Of a DNA stretch of 64,000 nucleotides, positions 1-14,609 are shown piece after piece. The notes under the pieces were generated by a model that had not been told where the DNA came from, searched no databases, and saw only the letters and a list, made by a program, of their open reading frames with translations. The DNA is taken from NCBI RefSeq assembly GCF_021018895.1, contig NC_079366.1, positions 20,553,896 through 20,617,895 on the forward strand, read 5' to 3'. Within the stretch, counting starts at the first letter, position 1, and every line of letters begins with the position of its first letter. Both the position numbers and the translations under genes were made by a program. The stretch is from Seriola aureovittata. Lineage: Eukaryota; Chordata; Actinopteri; Carangiformes; Carangidae.

Positions 1-630
1 CTGTATTATTATCATTTTCGAATGGTTGACTTTTTGTATTACTGCTAAACTAAAGTGAAGGATGCAAATATGTCTTCTACTGCTGCTTGAATGTTTTTCT
101 GTTTGTTGCTCTACACTGCTGAAGATGTCATCTTGGGCTTTGGAAAATTGAGAAAGATTTTTTTCACTATTTTCAGATTTTGTATTAATCTGTGGATACA
201 TTAAAAACCAACATATTGAACTAAATGAAAAATAATCTTAGCTGCATAGTTGAGGTCCTGATGTAACCTCAAATATATTCACACATCACCATGGTACTAA
301 GGACCAGAGCACAAACCTCTGACCATCCAGAGACATTGCCAAGTAATGCAAAACAGAGCCAATTCATTTCTTGGCAACCAAAACCACTACTCCATGATAA
401 TTTATGATAGTTTAATTTAAAGAAAAGAAATCAATTTTTAGATTCTGTAATATCACATAGGATACAAAAAGCTGGATGCCTCATCACTTCAGTGCCTAGA
501 GTCAATATTTCTTCCAAAATAAAAATCCATTCTCCCACCCCCCCAGTTCCCTTTGATGTGTGGGTGTCTTGGTCTTACATCAGACATCAGGGTCAAAGCC
601 TGAAAAGGCAAGTCAATTTACAGACAGACA

Positions 631-710
631 TCAGAAGGAGAGGCTTCTCCTGCACAGGTAGGGCCGAGAGAGCCGGGGCTGCAGCTCCACAACCTCCTCA
701 TCCTCCTCAT
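631..710 (-). other. Possible 3'-terminal coding exon, unidentified
   Basis: On the reverse strand an acceptor-like CTGACAG is followed by a 26-codon acidic then basic frame starting DEEDEEVVEL and ending RRSLSF before TGA at 631-633. The sharp change from a pyrimidine-rich run to an open acidic frame looks like a last exon. I do not recognise the protein, and no partner exon was found within several kilobases upstream on that strand. It may be chance. Confidence 0.15.
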
Positions 711-3689
711 CTGTCAGATTTGAATGGAACAGACAGCTCGGACAGCTCAGCTAAAGCAGGTTCATTGTTGGCTTCGTTACACACATCGATTTACGAGCAG
801 GAGCGCAAACAGTTCAGCGCAGAGTCCTGAAGTGTGGGTTGACTAAGGTGGTGTGTCCACCGGCAGCCATAAAGTTTTGTATGTCGGTACATCAAAGCCC
901 CAAGAGAGCATGGTCCAACAGCCAGTAAACCGCTTCATGGTATTAGCAATTTTCCCATGTGCCCTTATCGTCATGGATATCACCAAGTTCATTCAGAGAG
1001 ACATGAGAGGGATGACAGGAAGCGAGAGCTCACTATGGCAACAGCGGTTGGTCCAGAGTGGCTGATTTCTGACTTGATGTAGTGGATGGGGTACGTGGCA
1101 CAAATAAAGCAAATCTTGTTTACACGCCTGTGGGTGTATTGGAATTTCAGTTTGACCAAAGTTAAGATTTAACTTTTCTGTTTTGATCTGCATGAAGAGT
1201 ATTCAGACCACTGAAAGCCAGCAAAAAAAAAAAAAACATGTTTTACTTTGAACTGTATTGAAGTCAAATATATGTCTTTGTATGAGGAGTTGTCAGACAT
1301 CAAATAAATGCAGGAGCTAGTAAGAATACATACTTTTTTTTTTTTTTTTTCAAATCAGCCTCAGAAGAATGTTTTAATCTGAACCCTCACAGGACTGGAG
1401 CCTGTTTCATAGAATTAATTGCTTTGGCTGTTAAAAAATATTTAATTTCTTGACCAAAGTTTGTTGAAAATATGAAATGTGCATGCACAAAATCTCTGAA
1501 ATGTTTGGCAAGATTTAATTTCTGTACACAAGGAAACTCAATTACACACCACCAGTTAAACATACTGCATTTTTTATTGCTGCATTCATTCTTCATTTTG
1601 ATTTGTTGATGCACCCAAAATGAGACTGCATTAACATTTCAGAGATTGTGTGCATTCATGTCTCTTATTTTTGAATAAGCTGTTGTGTTGAATTTTAATG
1701 TCTCAGCGTTCAAAGGAGTCTCCATTCCTGGGGGGTCAAAAGGACAACGTTCTCTTATAGCTGATATAAAACTAATATGTATTATTACTGGCTGCAGCCC
1801 TCACATTATCTATTATATTCAACAATCTATTAATTACAGTTAACCTCAACACACTTCAAATCTTCTTTGGCGTGTTTTATTTCAAAATCTGACCTCTGTG
1901 TGATGCAGATTAGGATGTATGAAGGAAGAGAGCAACATATCCAAAAGGCAGAACCTCAAAGCCATAAACAACTCTCCCTCCAATATAATGATCTGGCAGG
2001 CTCACATCAAATACAAACATGGATGAAAGACAGAAGCAAAGCACCTCCAACACAGCTCCTGTATGTGCCATTACATGCAGCAGAGTTCATTAAGCTGAGT
2101 ATGTGAGGAGAGATAAAGGCCCCTGTATTGGGGGCTTTCCCCCTTGCTAGCATACTGTCTGAACATGACTGCCAGTGTCTTTGAATACTGTACAAATGCA
2201 TGGCTGGGGGCGTATTTTCATCATGCCTCAGATCCCAGATCCTGTCTTCTTTTCACACACATATGGAAGTTCCTTCTCTTTTCTGACTCTTTTTTTTTAC
2301 TAGCATGCTAGTTAAATGGTACATACAGTGATTGAAATATGCCTTTGATAAGGATGAAGAATTGATTTATGGCCGTACTTTTATCATCGCTCACTCATAA
2401 CCCACTGCCCCCAAGCACTCTATCCTGTGGAGAGGTTTTTGGGGAGGAAACCACCTGCTTTGATTTATAACCCCCACGGATTGAAAGTTGTAGTCAGGAC
2501 TGCAGTGTGTTAAATCCTTGACATCTCTTCTAGGTCCAGTCCCACTGCCGGGCTCTGGGCAGTCCAGACTTTGAGCCGGATGGTCTAAATTATCAGTTAG
2601 ACTTGAACAGCTTTCTTGGCTTACAAGAAAAAAAAAACTACAAAGGATGCAAATGGTAAGAATTAAAGATTATGTGTGATCCACAGAAAGGTGGCAAATG
2701 GTTGTGAATATTAGTACTGATTAAAAAAACAAAACAAATGTTCACATACTGAATACTATAGAGCAGGAGAATATGAAGTGTGCCACACATCTCAGGGCAG
2801 AGGGAAGCTGTCTAAGGCCAGAAGTACTGGCTATAAAACATGCATGTTTCAAAAATTACAGCCGAAGCATATCCAGTGGAGGAATTCCTGCTGTTTCGTT
2901 CAAACAGATGTAGGCCCTCTGGAAGTGACTTCCAGATTCCCTGAATAAAAACAACATTTAGAAAAAGCGACAACTTGTTTGTTGAGTTGAGAAAAGTAGC
3001 TGTCAATTTTTCCTTTAACTTGTATTTGTCACCATGTATTTTTATATTATCTATACACATGGGATGCTAACGATGGTGAAATAGTAAATCTCTCTCTTCA
3101 GTTGAAAAGGTACAAGAGGACCTTTTTATAGTGGCTCAACTGTCTGTTGTGCTGCATGTCAGGATACCTGGAGACATGTATATTGTATTTATATACACAT
3201 ACTTTACGTCACTTACAAGGTGTACAGAGGTGCAAGTATGTGCATTTATTTACAGTATATATGCATGTGTCCGCATCGACTTATAGATGCTGTATACCCT
3301 AAATATCTGTTCTTTCTCTCTCTTCCCCCTTTTAACATGTTTTTAATGTTTTGCATACCTTGACATAGTATGTAGTTGCCTATAGACCAGGAATGTGGGG
3401 AAAAATGACATGCAACATTGGCCCCCAGCCAGACTTAAAACTGGAGCTGTTGTGATTATGGTGAGGTGCTAAAATTCAACATTACATAACTATTATTATT
3501 GTAACTGTTGTTGTTATAGTTGCCATTATTACTGGTACAATTATTTTTCTTGTATTGCCTATTAATTCTAGTGTTCATTGCTCATTGTGCTCATTGTGAC
3601 CCCTCTTTTAACATAATACTCCCATTCATCATGTAATATAAACAGAGTGGCTTTATGCTTTGTTTTGTCTTCACTGCGTCAACAGTTGT

Positions 3690-4010
3690 TTGTAACACCA
3701 AGCTACAGATGGGACTTCCTTCAGTGAAACACACTGGCAATAACCCGACAGGGGCTTCCGATACACTGGGATCTGCATTGGAAATGCAGTTCGTCTCCTA
3801 GGGCTACAGGCCCTCCTCCATTGTTTCACGGCTATCTTGACACCCACTCACCAGAATGGAGGCATGCCGCAATGAACCCTGGGATCTGTGATCCTGCCAC
3901 CGATAGGCACAGCAGTGCCACAGATTCCATTAAGCTCCAAATTAAAGCAGGCACATCAAAGGGCCTGTGAGGAGGCAGCATGGAGATGTGACAGGGAGAG
4001 GGGGAACGAA
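3690..4010. other. GC-richer block, possible conserved non-coding element
   Basis: This block is less AT-rich than its surroundings, lacks simple repeats and has no usable reading frame. It contains short palindromic words and looks like unique sequence, as conserved regulatory elements often do. No direct proof is available without alignment to other fish. Confidence 0.15.
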
Positions 4011-7000
4011 AATGAGTGAGGGGAGAATAAAGAAAAAAAAAGAAGCCTCATTTATGCAATCCCCGAACGTGACAGAGCCTAATCCAAATCAATATCTCTG
4101 AGTGGTAGAGTGTTGTTACAATGCTAGTGTGGAACATATTAGCGGAAGATGAAAGCATCAAAGTGGTTAGCTAGATGAAATTATGTCTTTTATAGCACGA
4201 GAAATAATTGGAAAAATCTGTGAGAGCTGGCATACGTTTTTGCTAACATGACCACATGTGAACTGGAAGCAGTAGCTTTTCTTTAGCCCAAGACACATTT
4301 TGCAACCAAAGTTTCACTGATAACTGACTGACAGCTCAAAGAAGACTGTTTTCCCACTTTAACAGCCAACATAAACAGACATTATGTGTAATAACATCAA
4401 TGGCCAATGGCAAAGACTTGACTTCAAGACACACCCACATTTCCACATAGTTTTTGACAGCAGACTAAAACATTTATACAATGCTATTAATGCTATTGAT
4501 AATATTTATTTATTTTTTATACAGTGCATCCAATGCATTTACTGTGCATGTTGTCCATCTCAGTGGCCTCAGTCTATATCTGAGAGGCTTTATCTGTGTC
4601 CTCCATGCAGAGGGTAGAGCATGGGGGGGGACCACTGGGATCATATTGTCTCTATAGATAATCTCTATTTATTTTTCTGTCCAGGGTGGAAAATTTGCAA
4701 CAAATCCCTTGGGTTTCTGCAAGTGTTTTATCACTTAGAGATGCTCCTGGAGATGCTACTTGTGATTGGGGAGTGGGAAGGACTCTACGTGATACTGCCC
4801 GCATAATTCCCAAGGCCTGTCAAGAAGCCTCTTCTGCTCAAACAACACCCAGGGAGCCTCAGAGCACTCTACTAGCATCCCTCTATGGTGGTGAAAGGGG
4901 CAAAGAGGGGTATTGGACAGGAGGGGTTGGGAGGGTGTTTTTTTGCGGCCCTACAGCAGTCTGCCTGATTGCATCGCCACACAAGCGTGCCTTCAAAGCC
5001 TTCCCCTCCCCACCACCCAGTTTGACCAGATAAGGGCCCCCTCACGCTGTGGTTCAGCTAGGGGACAGGAAGACACACGGAGGGGTCAACGGTAGTGCCA
5101 TCTGCTCCCCATGTACAACAAATACTGAGCATCTATATCAACAAAATGCTTCACATATCCTGTCCTGCATATGGACTGGCTCCTAAGACTGTAGCTTTGA
5201 TCCCTCTATAGGCTTTATATTGAGTCATATACTATGTAATGCATTCAGGATGTTTATTTCTCTGTTCATACAAGTTTCATGAGGACAATGTTGATTGAGT
5301 CAGTATGTTTGTTCCTTTATTTGGTGCCTTAGACAAATAATGGAGGGCTATTGTAGCGCAGCAGAGAAGACAGGCTGCTGCCAGCAGGCTGCCTGGTGTA
5401 TACAGTGTTAACAATCTGCATTAAGGGGCATGCTGATGTAGGTCAGCTCCCCGTGACATCACATTCCTGTGTGTAGCTAACTGCGAGTGCCGCGACAGTG
5501 ATTGACAGCGGGCACAACACATAAGACGTCTCATTCTCGGAGGGAAGGGCACGTTGGAATGCAATTTAATCTGCAAGTAACAATTCTAAAAATGGAGGAT
5601 GGTGTATCATTTGCCTTACGGCATTTCTTGGATGAGCATGCCAACATCAACACCATACCGCCCCAATACAGACACACATGCTCCCATAGTTCCTGACTGG
5701 TTCTACAGTCTCTCAGTCTACACATCAAGCAGTGTCGGCAGCTGTCACAGAGGCCATATCATGTTGCACATTGGCAGCAAGGCCAGTGCCTCCAGGTTAC
5801 TGCTCACTAAGGTAGCTTTTACAACAGCTTTTCATCTTTTTCTTTCCATTTCTTTATCTAATACGCCTTGTTTATCTGTCTTCTGCGTCTACTCTCCCTT
5901 GCATTTTTTGTATCACGAGCAGCACGGTGGTTCCCGGTGCTAACACATTATCAAGCCAATCAGGAGATAATGACTATCATCTGGATCTATGTTTAATTAA
6001 GTAGTTTCCAGTACGTTCTAACAGCACACCTCTGTTTCCCCTATCCTCAAGTCTTCCACCACAAAACTGCTCTCTCATGACTTCGCCTGAAAAAGGTGCT
6101 TTCCACTTTTCAGTAGGTAAGACCTGAGGGAGTTTGCCTCTCAACAGCCAGGGCCCCCCAGAATCAGTAATCATACTGAAAACTTCAATTACATCTGTGG
6201 TTCCAACCATTTGATGAATGAATGGTTTACTTGCCAAGACAACAAAGGAGGTAGCTGGATACAGTCACCACGCTGGGTAATAAAACCAGGGAATATCAAA
6301 GTGTTTAGTCAGTTTAAAGACAAGCATGAACTCTGGCATATAGTATGAGCTGTTCCCCAAGCACGAATCTCTGCAGTGAGTGAAACTGTCATGCGGGGCC
6401 TTGTCAAGGAGCCAAAGAAAACAGAATTAGCCTTGCATAAAGGAGAAAAGTTACACAATAGAGCTTGTAATACCTGGTCAAACAAACCTGTGATTGATGC
6501 ATCTCAGACAATGGAATAGTTCAAGAGTGAAAAAGATCATGGGACTGTGACCCAGTAGTCTTTAGATCATTTTTCTGGGAGAGGCGTAGATGCGGTGAAT
6601 ACTTTGCCCAGTGGTAATCATGTTTTGTTTGGAAAACCCTGCCTTATATTACAACTAATGGGAAACAAATTGTCTGAGCATGTAGTCCCCTCAAACTGAG
6701 GGATTCCCTAATCCAAATCCACAACCGATAGAGACAGACAGCTTTAAACCTCATACCTTCTTCTGTTTGGTTTGGCAGAGAGGGATATGACAAGGAAGAC
6801 CGAGAGTACTGGGCTTGTCTCCTGGCATGGGTATGGGAACCCCCAAAAAATGAATAAGTCACATTATAATCCATGACACCACAAGGAGATGAGATGAAGA
6901 AACACTAAAGAGAGCCAAACATATGGCTGCGAGAGAGACAGAGAGAACTAGAGGGAGAAAATCAGAGAGAACAGACTGCGAGAACACATTGAGACACAGC

Positions 7001-7249
7001 AGAACAATGAAGTTCTTTCATTGGGGTTCGATGATGAAGGGAAGATGAGGACAGATGAGGGTGAAGTGTCAGTGCAGCTTCCATGTACAGAACGACTAAG
7101 ACCCCGGAGAAAGACGACTGAATCAGTGTCAGGCACGTTATTGCATACTTGCAGATCTTTGGATGTGGAGAACATATGGTGCCTATCGAGTACAATGTGC
7201 AGGGATTGATGACGAAACGATACATCGCTCTTTGAGTGCGTATGCCTAT

Positions 7250-7327
7250 GTATGTACACATGCACGTGCACAAGTGTGTGCATGTGTGTGTTGGAGGGAG
7301 TGCGTGTGTGCGTGTGTGTGTGCGTAC
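7250..7327. repeat. Imperfect TG/CA microsatellite
   Basis: Mainly alternating purine-pyrimidine DNA made of TG, CA and CG steps with interruptions. It creates spurious Cys/Val-rich and His/Thr-rich frames on the two strands. Confidence 0.7.
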
Positions 7328-10300
7328 GATGAAAGGGTGGGGCATAGAACAGAGGCCCCTCTAGCCCAGACTTGAAAAGGCATTCTTTCATCATTGCTAA
7401 TCTCCCAAACATAAACATGAGAGCATCCACACAGTGTCTCTCTCAGGGCCAAAGGGGTGACCCTCCCATGACTGGAGATGAGGAACTGCACGAGTGCAGC
7501 ACTGTGCGTGCTTCTGGCTGTCTGACTGTTTGTATTAGAAGAGTTTCACCGACTGTTATCAATCAACATATCAGTTTTATAACAGTTGCTTGTGAAGACA
7601 TTATGAAATTTTGTTGTAGGTGTGTGACATAGAGTGTGTATGCGTGTGTCTGTTTATGATTGCAAAGGATGTGTGTGTTCCTGTGCTGCTGGGTAAATCA
7701 GGCTCCAAACAAGGGCGCGACTCGACATGTGAGACAGTTTCATCTGTAACAACCGACAATTAGTTATTTTTCCAGTCACCGTGTAAACCATAATTGCATG
7801 TGGTTTGAACAGGAAAAATTATGTCATGAGGACATAATTCGCAGATATACGGACAAAGAGCGATTTGATATGTGTGTGGAAATTAAGTAACCGTATGCTG
7901 AGAAACAAATCGGTCGCTGCGCCCAACAAAACAGGAAGAAATGGAAAATGCATCACCTGGGAATGGCTGTCAGCTGGCAAGGTTGAGATGTGAACTTGCA
8001 CAAGGTGGCACTGGGCATGCTCTCCTCTATAATAGGGACACTTATTTCTCAGGCCTGTATGGCTGCCATGAAATAAGCTCAGCTCACACGACACACGCGC
8101 CGGTGTACACACAGACACACACACATGCATACATCCGAGCTTGTACAGTTACACTGCACCATTCCCTGTGTACAAGCCAAAGCTGTTTTTGCAAAGCGTT
8201 TAAGAGATAAGGCCAGCGAGTTAATGCAGACGTACTGCCATAATCCAGCCCCCCCAATCCCTCCGCTCTCCTCTAACAGCTTCTCTGCACTTCAGCTGCG
8301 TATCTGTGACAGATTAGGGCAGATCACCAAGGATTACCTCCACCAGACACTGCCTCCACACACTGACCATAGACACCCCCTCAACTCAGAGGAGGAGAGG
8401 GAGGGGGCTGGATTTAAATTTAATATTGAATAGTTGAATTTATTGATCATGTGTTGAAAGGTGTTTCTTTTCATCAGTCCATGGTTACAAAAGTAGAAAG
8501 GTTACAAGCACATTTGTTTTAGTCACATGCACTCCTCACATCCTGTAAGGAGCTGATGTATTGCTAGGAGGATGCATGATGCCCCGGTACCTGTCGTTCC
8601 TTTGGGATGCCGCTGCAGAGTGAATATAGGTCAGACCTTGTTTTTGTTGTTATTTGCCTTTGATTGCTGGATAAAAGGTGTCTACAGTCTGGTACTTGCT
8701 AATGATCAACCTTTTACTAAGAACAAGAGTAGCGCTCAGTACCCAAAGCCAAATATCTGACAGAGAAATCATTACTTTATTTTCTTTGTTCCAGACTCAA
8801 CAACTTCATCTTCCTGCGATGTGTATCTCAGCATCCTCCAGTGGTCTGTTTGGGTAATGCACACTGGGAGGGGGAAGGGGGGAGACATGTAGTGAAGGGA
8901 TGATTTTGTGGATTTGATGTGAGTGTGAGATAAAATGAAACTGATATCTTACCACTTTTAAATGTGTTGCTTTTGGGCATTTTAAGGGCAACTTTTTACA
9001 TATGAAATGCATTTGAAGTGAGTGGGGAAAATATCTGCCCAACTTTCGGGAGCTGTTCACTGTTACAGTCCAGAGAGAATATTTTACTCATTTCCATTAG
9101 AAGAGAGTCTGCATAAATTAGCAACATCCTTTATCCCTCTTCATCTAACTACAGCACTTGACAGCAGCGATCTTGTTTATGATCAATAATATATGGATCT
9201 AATTAATATGCATATATAATATGTATACAGCTTGGTTTTTATTACATATAAAGTTTTGATTCATATTCTTTGTAAAGAGACTTTTTTTATCCTCAAAATA
9301 CCTTCTCATATGTCACTGAGTTGAACCAAACAGATCAAAGGGAATATTTCACAGTGTTATAACATTATGGAGGGGTAAATTATTTTATGGGCAAAGTCAG
9401 AGTTGGGTTACAGGCACTAGTCCTAGATCCAAGACTGAAATATAACAACTAATTCTAAAAATGCTTAAAATGCAAAATTGTAAATAACAATAATTCAACA
9501 GCAAATCAGCCCTTACTCAGTCTTTAATCCGTGCTTGGATGGCTGGAAACAAAAAGGTGTGTGCATGTGTGTGTGAGTAAATGATGGAGCAGGTGTGTGC
9601 GAGATAGGCAAATTGGGGGTGGGGGCGGGTGGATGTGTGGAGGAGGGGGACTGAGACCCCACCTGGACTCAGAACAAGCGGGAGACCGACTGGGGATGGG
9701 GACACACACTACAAAGGGCTGGCGGGGCGAGGTGCACTAACGCCATAACACAGCCAAAGTCCCATTGTTCTATCCCTGTTTCATCTCTCCTCCTTCTCTC
9801 CAAATATTTGGAGGAACGCTCTGAATAACATACTGGTACTGAGAATATTGCACTCTGTATATTGTTGAAAGGAACTTAGGCAGTCTGAGTTTTTCACTCT
9901 TCAAAGACGGTTGCTTTGTTTTGTTTGGGTTTTGTTTGCTCCTGTATTTGAATTGTGTACCGTGATTTCGTGGATATCTCATTGTTCCAGGATTTGAGAT
10001 TGTTGGACAGAGAAGCACCCACTGGCTCATTTATTTTCATTGCATCATGTGACTCATTGTGATTGCAACACACTGGGAAATGCAAGCTGAAATGATGCAA
10101 AAAATAACAACTGGCTCCTGTTTCCCACTGCCACTACTGGGGAGCTGTTTGTGAGAGAAGTTTCATTCTCCTTCATCATTAGGAGTTTCAGTCAGACTGC
10201 TCCTATATGAGCTTCCAGGGTGCACATTTCCATACCAGAGCCAATGGGAAGTCAATGATTAAAAATACAAGACCACAGCTTTGCATCAGAGTTCAAATAC

Positions 10301-10711
10301 AGAGCTGAAAGTGTGGAGCTGAGCTATTAATCATGTGATCAATGGGGGATGAGCATGAAGCTCGACAATGCAGGGTGACAGCATCATCTTATAGGGTCGT
10401 TTGATGGCTCTTTCCTGGGGACCCCAACATTGATTGGGCCCTGAGGGTGCCCTGTGGCGCTGCCCCGTCACCAGGGCCTGACTGACAGCTCTAATGAAGC
10501 TTGCCATCATTGGGCAAGGGACCGCTCCAGAGCAGGCACCAAACTTCAATCGGCCTGTGTGACGTCCAAAGAGTTTTGATTTCTCACCAGTGGCGAGGGG
10601 GTAAAAAGGAGACCCCTGTGGGAGACACGCAGCCCCAGCCTGCCTTTGAATATTTCTTCGTTTACCGCATGTCAGTTCTCGGTGTTGGAGATGTACAGAG
10701 GACACATGTTT

Positions 10712-10731
10712 GGGGGGGGGGGGGGGGGGGG
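10712..10731. repeat. Run of 20 G residues
   Basis: An uninterrupted G tract of 20 bases followed about 30 bases later by a purine-only run ending in eight G. It is prone to slippage and to G-quadruplex formation, and length errors in assembly are likely. Confidence 0.85.
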
Positions 10732-11003
10732 TTAGCTGGCTGTACTGCGAAAAGAGAGAGAGAGAAAAAAAAGGGGGGGGCCACAGTCCCACGGGTTCGG
10801 GTTTGATGCCGTCACATATATGAATGCAGACTTGTAGCTGTCTTTGTGCTAGTTCACAATTACAGTTGTTCATTCGAGCAAAACTAGGTGTTTTAGTGGT
10901 GGGTTTTACTTGATAAGAGGAAAACATGTCAGGTAACTTTAGCTTTCTTCATAGTTTAGTTGAGATGGATGGAGAAGTTGCAACTATCAGTGCTCTCTCC
11001 ATT

Positions 11004-13341
<2,338 letters not shown>

Positions 13342-13660
13342 GGGCTGCAACTAACAGTAATTTTACTTATCAATGAATCTACTGCTTATTTTCTTGATTG
13401 ATATATATGTTGATCTGTCTATAAAATGTGAGAAAATAATAGTTTCCCAGAGCCAAATATGTCGTTGTCAACAGTATAAAAAGATTTTCCATTTACAATG
13501 ATGTAAAACAGAGAAACACAGCCGCTCCTCACATTTGAGGAATCAGCAAATGTACGGTATCTTTATCTTGGAAAAGATAATTATTTAATTAGCAAAAATA
13601 GTTGCTGATTATTCTCTGTCAAATGAAAAGATTAATTGATCAACTAATTGTTTCAGCTCT
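13342..13660 (+). mobile_element. hAT-like MITE, teleost GGGCTGCAACTAA family
   Basis: The element begins GGGCTGCAACTAA and ends TTGTTTCAGCTCT, which are imperfect inverted repeats. The interior resembles a non-autonomous element very common in percomorph genomes, with an AAAATGTGAGAAAATAATAG word and a late AGTTGCTGATTATT word. It has no coding capacity. Related fragments occur near 41560-41790, 46725-46800 and 53340-53462. The superfamily is from memory of such repeats. Confidence 0.6.
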
Positions 13661-13894
13661 ACTCAAATATTCATGTAAGAGTTGATGAACACTCAGCAGC
13701 CTAAGAGCTTTTTCAATTAGATGGGATGTCAGTTAAATATTGAAAACTGATGTATTTACCTGCTCTCCTATAATTTACATATAAAATAGGCAAAGAGTGA
13801 GAATGTTAATGTTTTTAGTATGCTTTGTGAGAATTAAGCCTCTACTTCTAATTATAATGAATTTTATTGATTCATTCCCCTCTCTTGCTTTCAG

Positions 13895-13895
<1 letters not shown>

Positions 13896-13971
<76 letters not shown>
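13896..13971. repeat. CA microsatellite, 38 units
   Basis: Uninterrupted CA run of 76 bases, the first of three long CA tracts within 720 bases. Confidence 0.95.
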
Positions 13972-13972
<1 letters not shown>

Positions 13973-14123
13973 CTGTGCTGTCCAGTTGCCCTAAAGCCTC
14001 ATCCCTACCCACAACAAAACAAACCTTTTCCTTTTTGTGTTCCCCTACAAGTTGAGGAAGGCCCACTTCGTCACTACTTTTTAAGTCCCCCCTCCCCTCC
14101 TTTTCTACACCCCCCCACCCGCC

Positions 14124-14129
14124 ACGCAC

Positions 14130-14192
<63 letters not shown>
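14124..14192. repeat. Compound CG/CA alternating tract
   Basis: About 20 bases rich in CG, GC and CA steps run directly into a CA tract broken once by AAA. Alternating CG followed by CA is the classic composition favouring left-handed Z-DNA. Confidence 0.85.
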
Positions 14193-14193
<1 letters not shown>

Positions 14194-14194
14194 C

Positions 14195-14510
14195 CCCAGC
14201 AGCACTGCCACCCCACTCGGCTCAATTAACACTGCGGGTCCAAGGGTGTGAATTATTTAGCAATGAATTATTAATAAATAATAACAAAGGGGCTCGGGGG
14301 AGACGCGGCCCGGTCAATTAGGAGAGAAGGGAAAAGTGAAAGCAAGCAGTGGGGGGGTTGGAGGCAGGGGATCTGCAGCTGATCTGATCTGCGCCTCATC
14401 ATTATCGCCGCCCGTCAGACACAATTACCTCAGCTGCTCGCTCCCCGGCACTTCAAACAACAGCCCGTCCCTCTGCCTCTGACAGCTCTCTACTTTCTAC
14501 TACCTCTGCT
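14195..14510. other. GC-rich candidate regulatory element between CA tracts
   Basis: A unique GC-rich block isolated between two CA tracts. It carries homeodomain-type cores (several AATTA words), repeated CAGCTG E-boxes and a TGATCTGATCTG repeat, with no reading frame resembling a protein. Density of such motifs in unique sequence is typical of conserved developmental enhancers, but the target gene cannot be told from sequence. Confidence 0.3.
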
Positions 14511-14515
14511 CAGCC

Positions 14516-14516
<1 letters not shown>

Positions 14517-14606
<90 letters not shown>
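14517..14606. repeat. CA microsatellite, about 45 units
   Basis: Pure CA run of about 90 bases, the third tract of the cluster. Confidence 0.95.

Positions 14607-14609
<3 letters not shown>

Larger units (their letters stand above)
1..10711. other. Gene-poor intergenic DNA
   Basis: No spliced gene could be built here on either strand. Open frames are short, have no family resemblance and often run through low-complexity DNA. The stretch is AT-rich unique sequence with short homopolymers, imperfect TG/CA tracts near 7250-7330, 8100-8130 and 9555-9605, and a few GC-richer blocks near 3690-4010, 8200-8420 and 10330-10640. It could be the distal flank of mcub or a long intron of a gene lying mostly outside the window. 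Confidence 0.5.

Noticed and set aside
6948..7430. 160-codon reverse open frame
   Set aside because: Runs through the TG/CA tract and has no recognisable domain.
10331..10927. 198-codon reverse open frame
   Set aside because: The longest frame in the window, but composition is random, it crosses the G20 tract, and no domain is recognisable.
13872..14225. 117-codon Cys/Val-rich frame on the reverse strand
   Set aside because: Two microsatellites joined by a GC-rich spacer; artefact of repeat translation.
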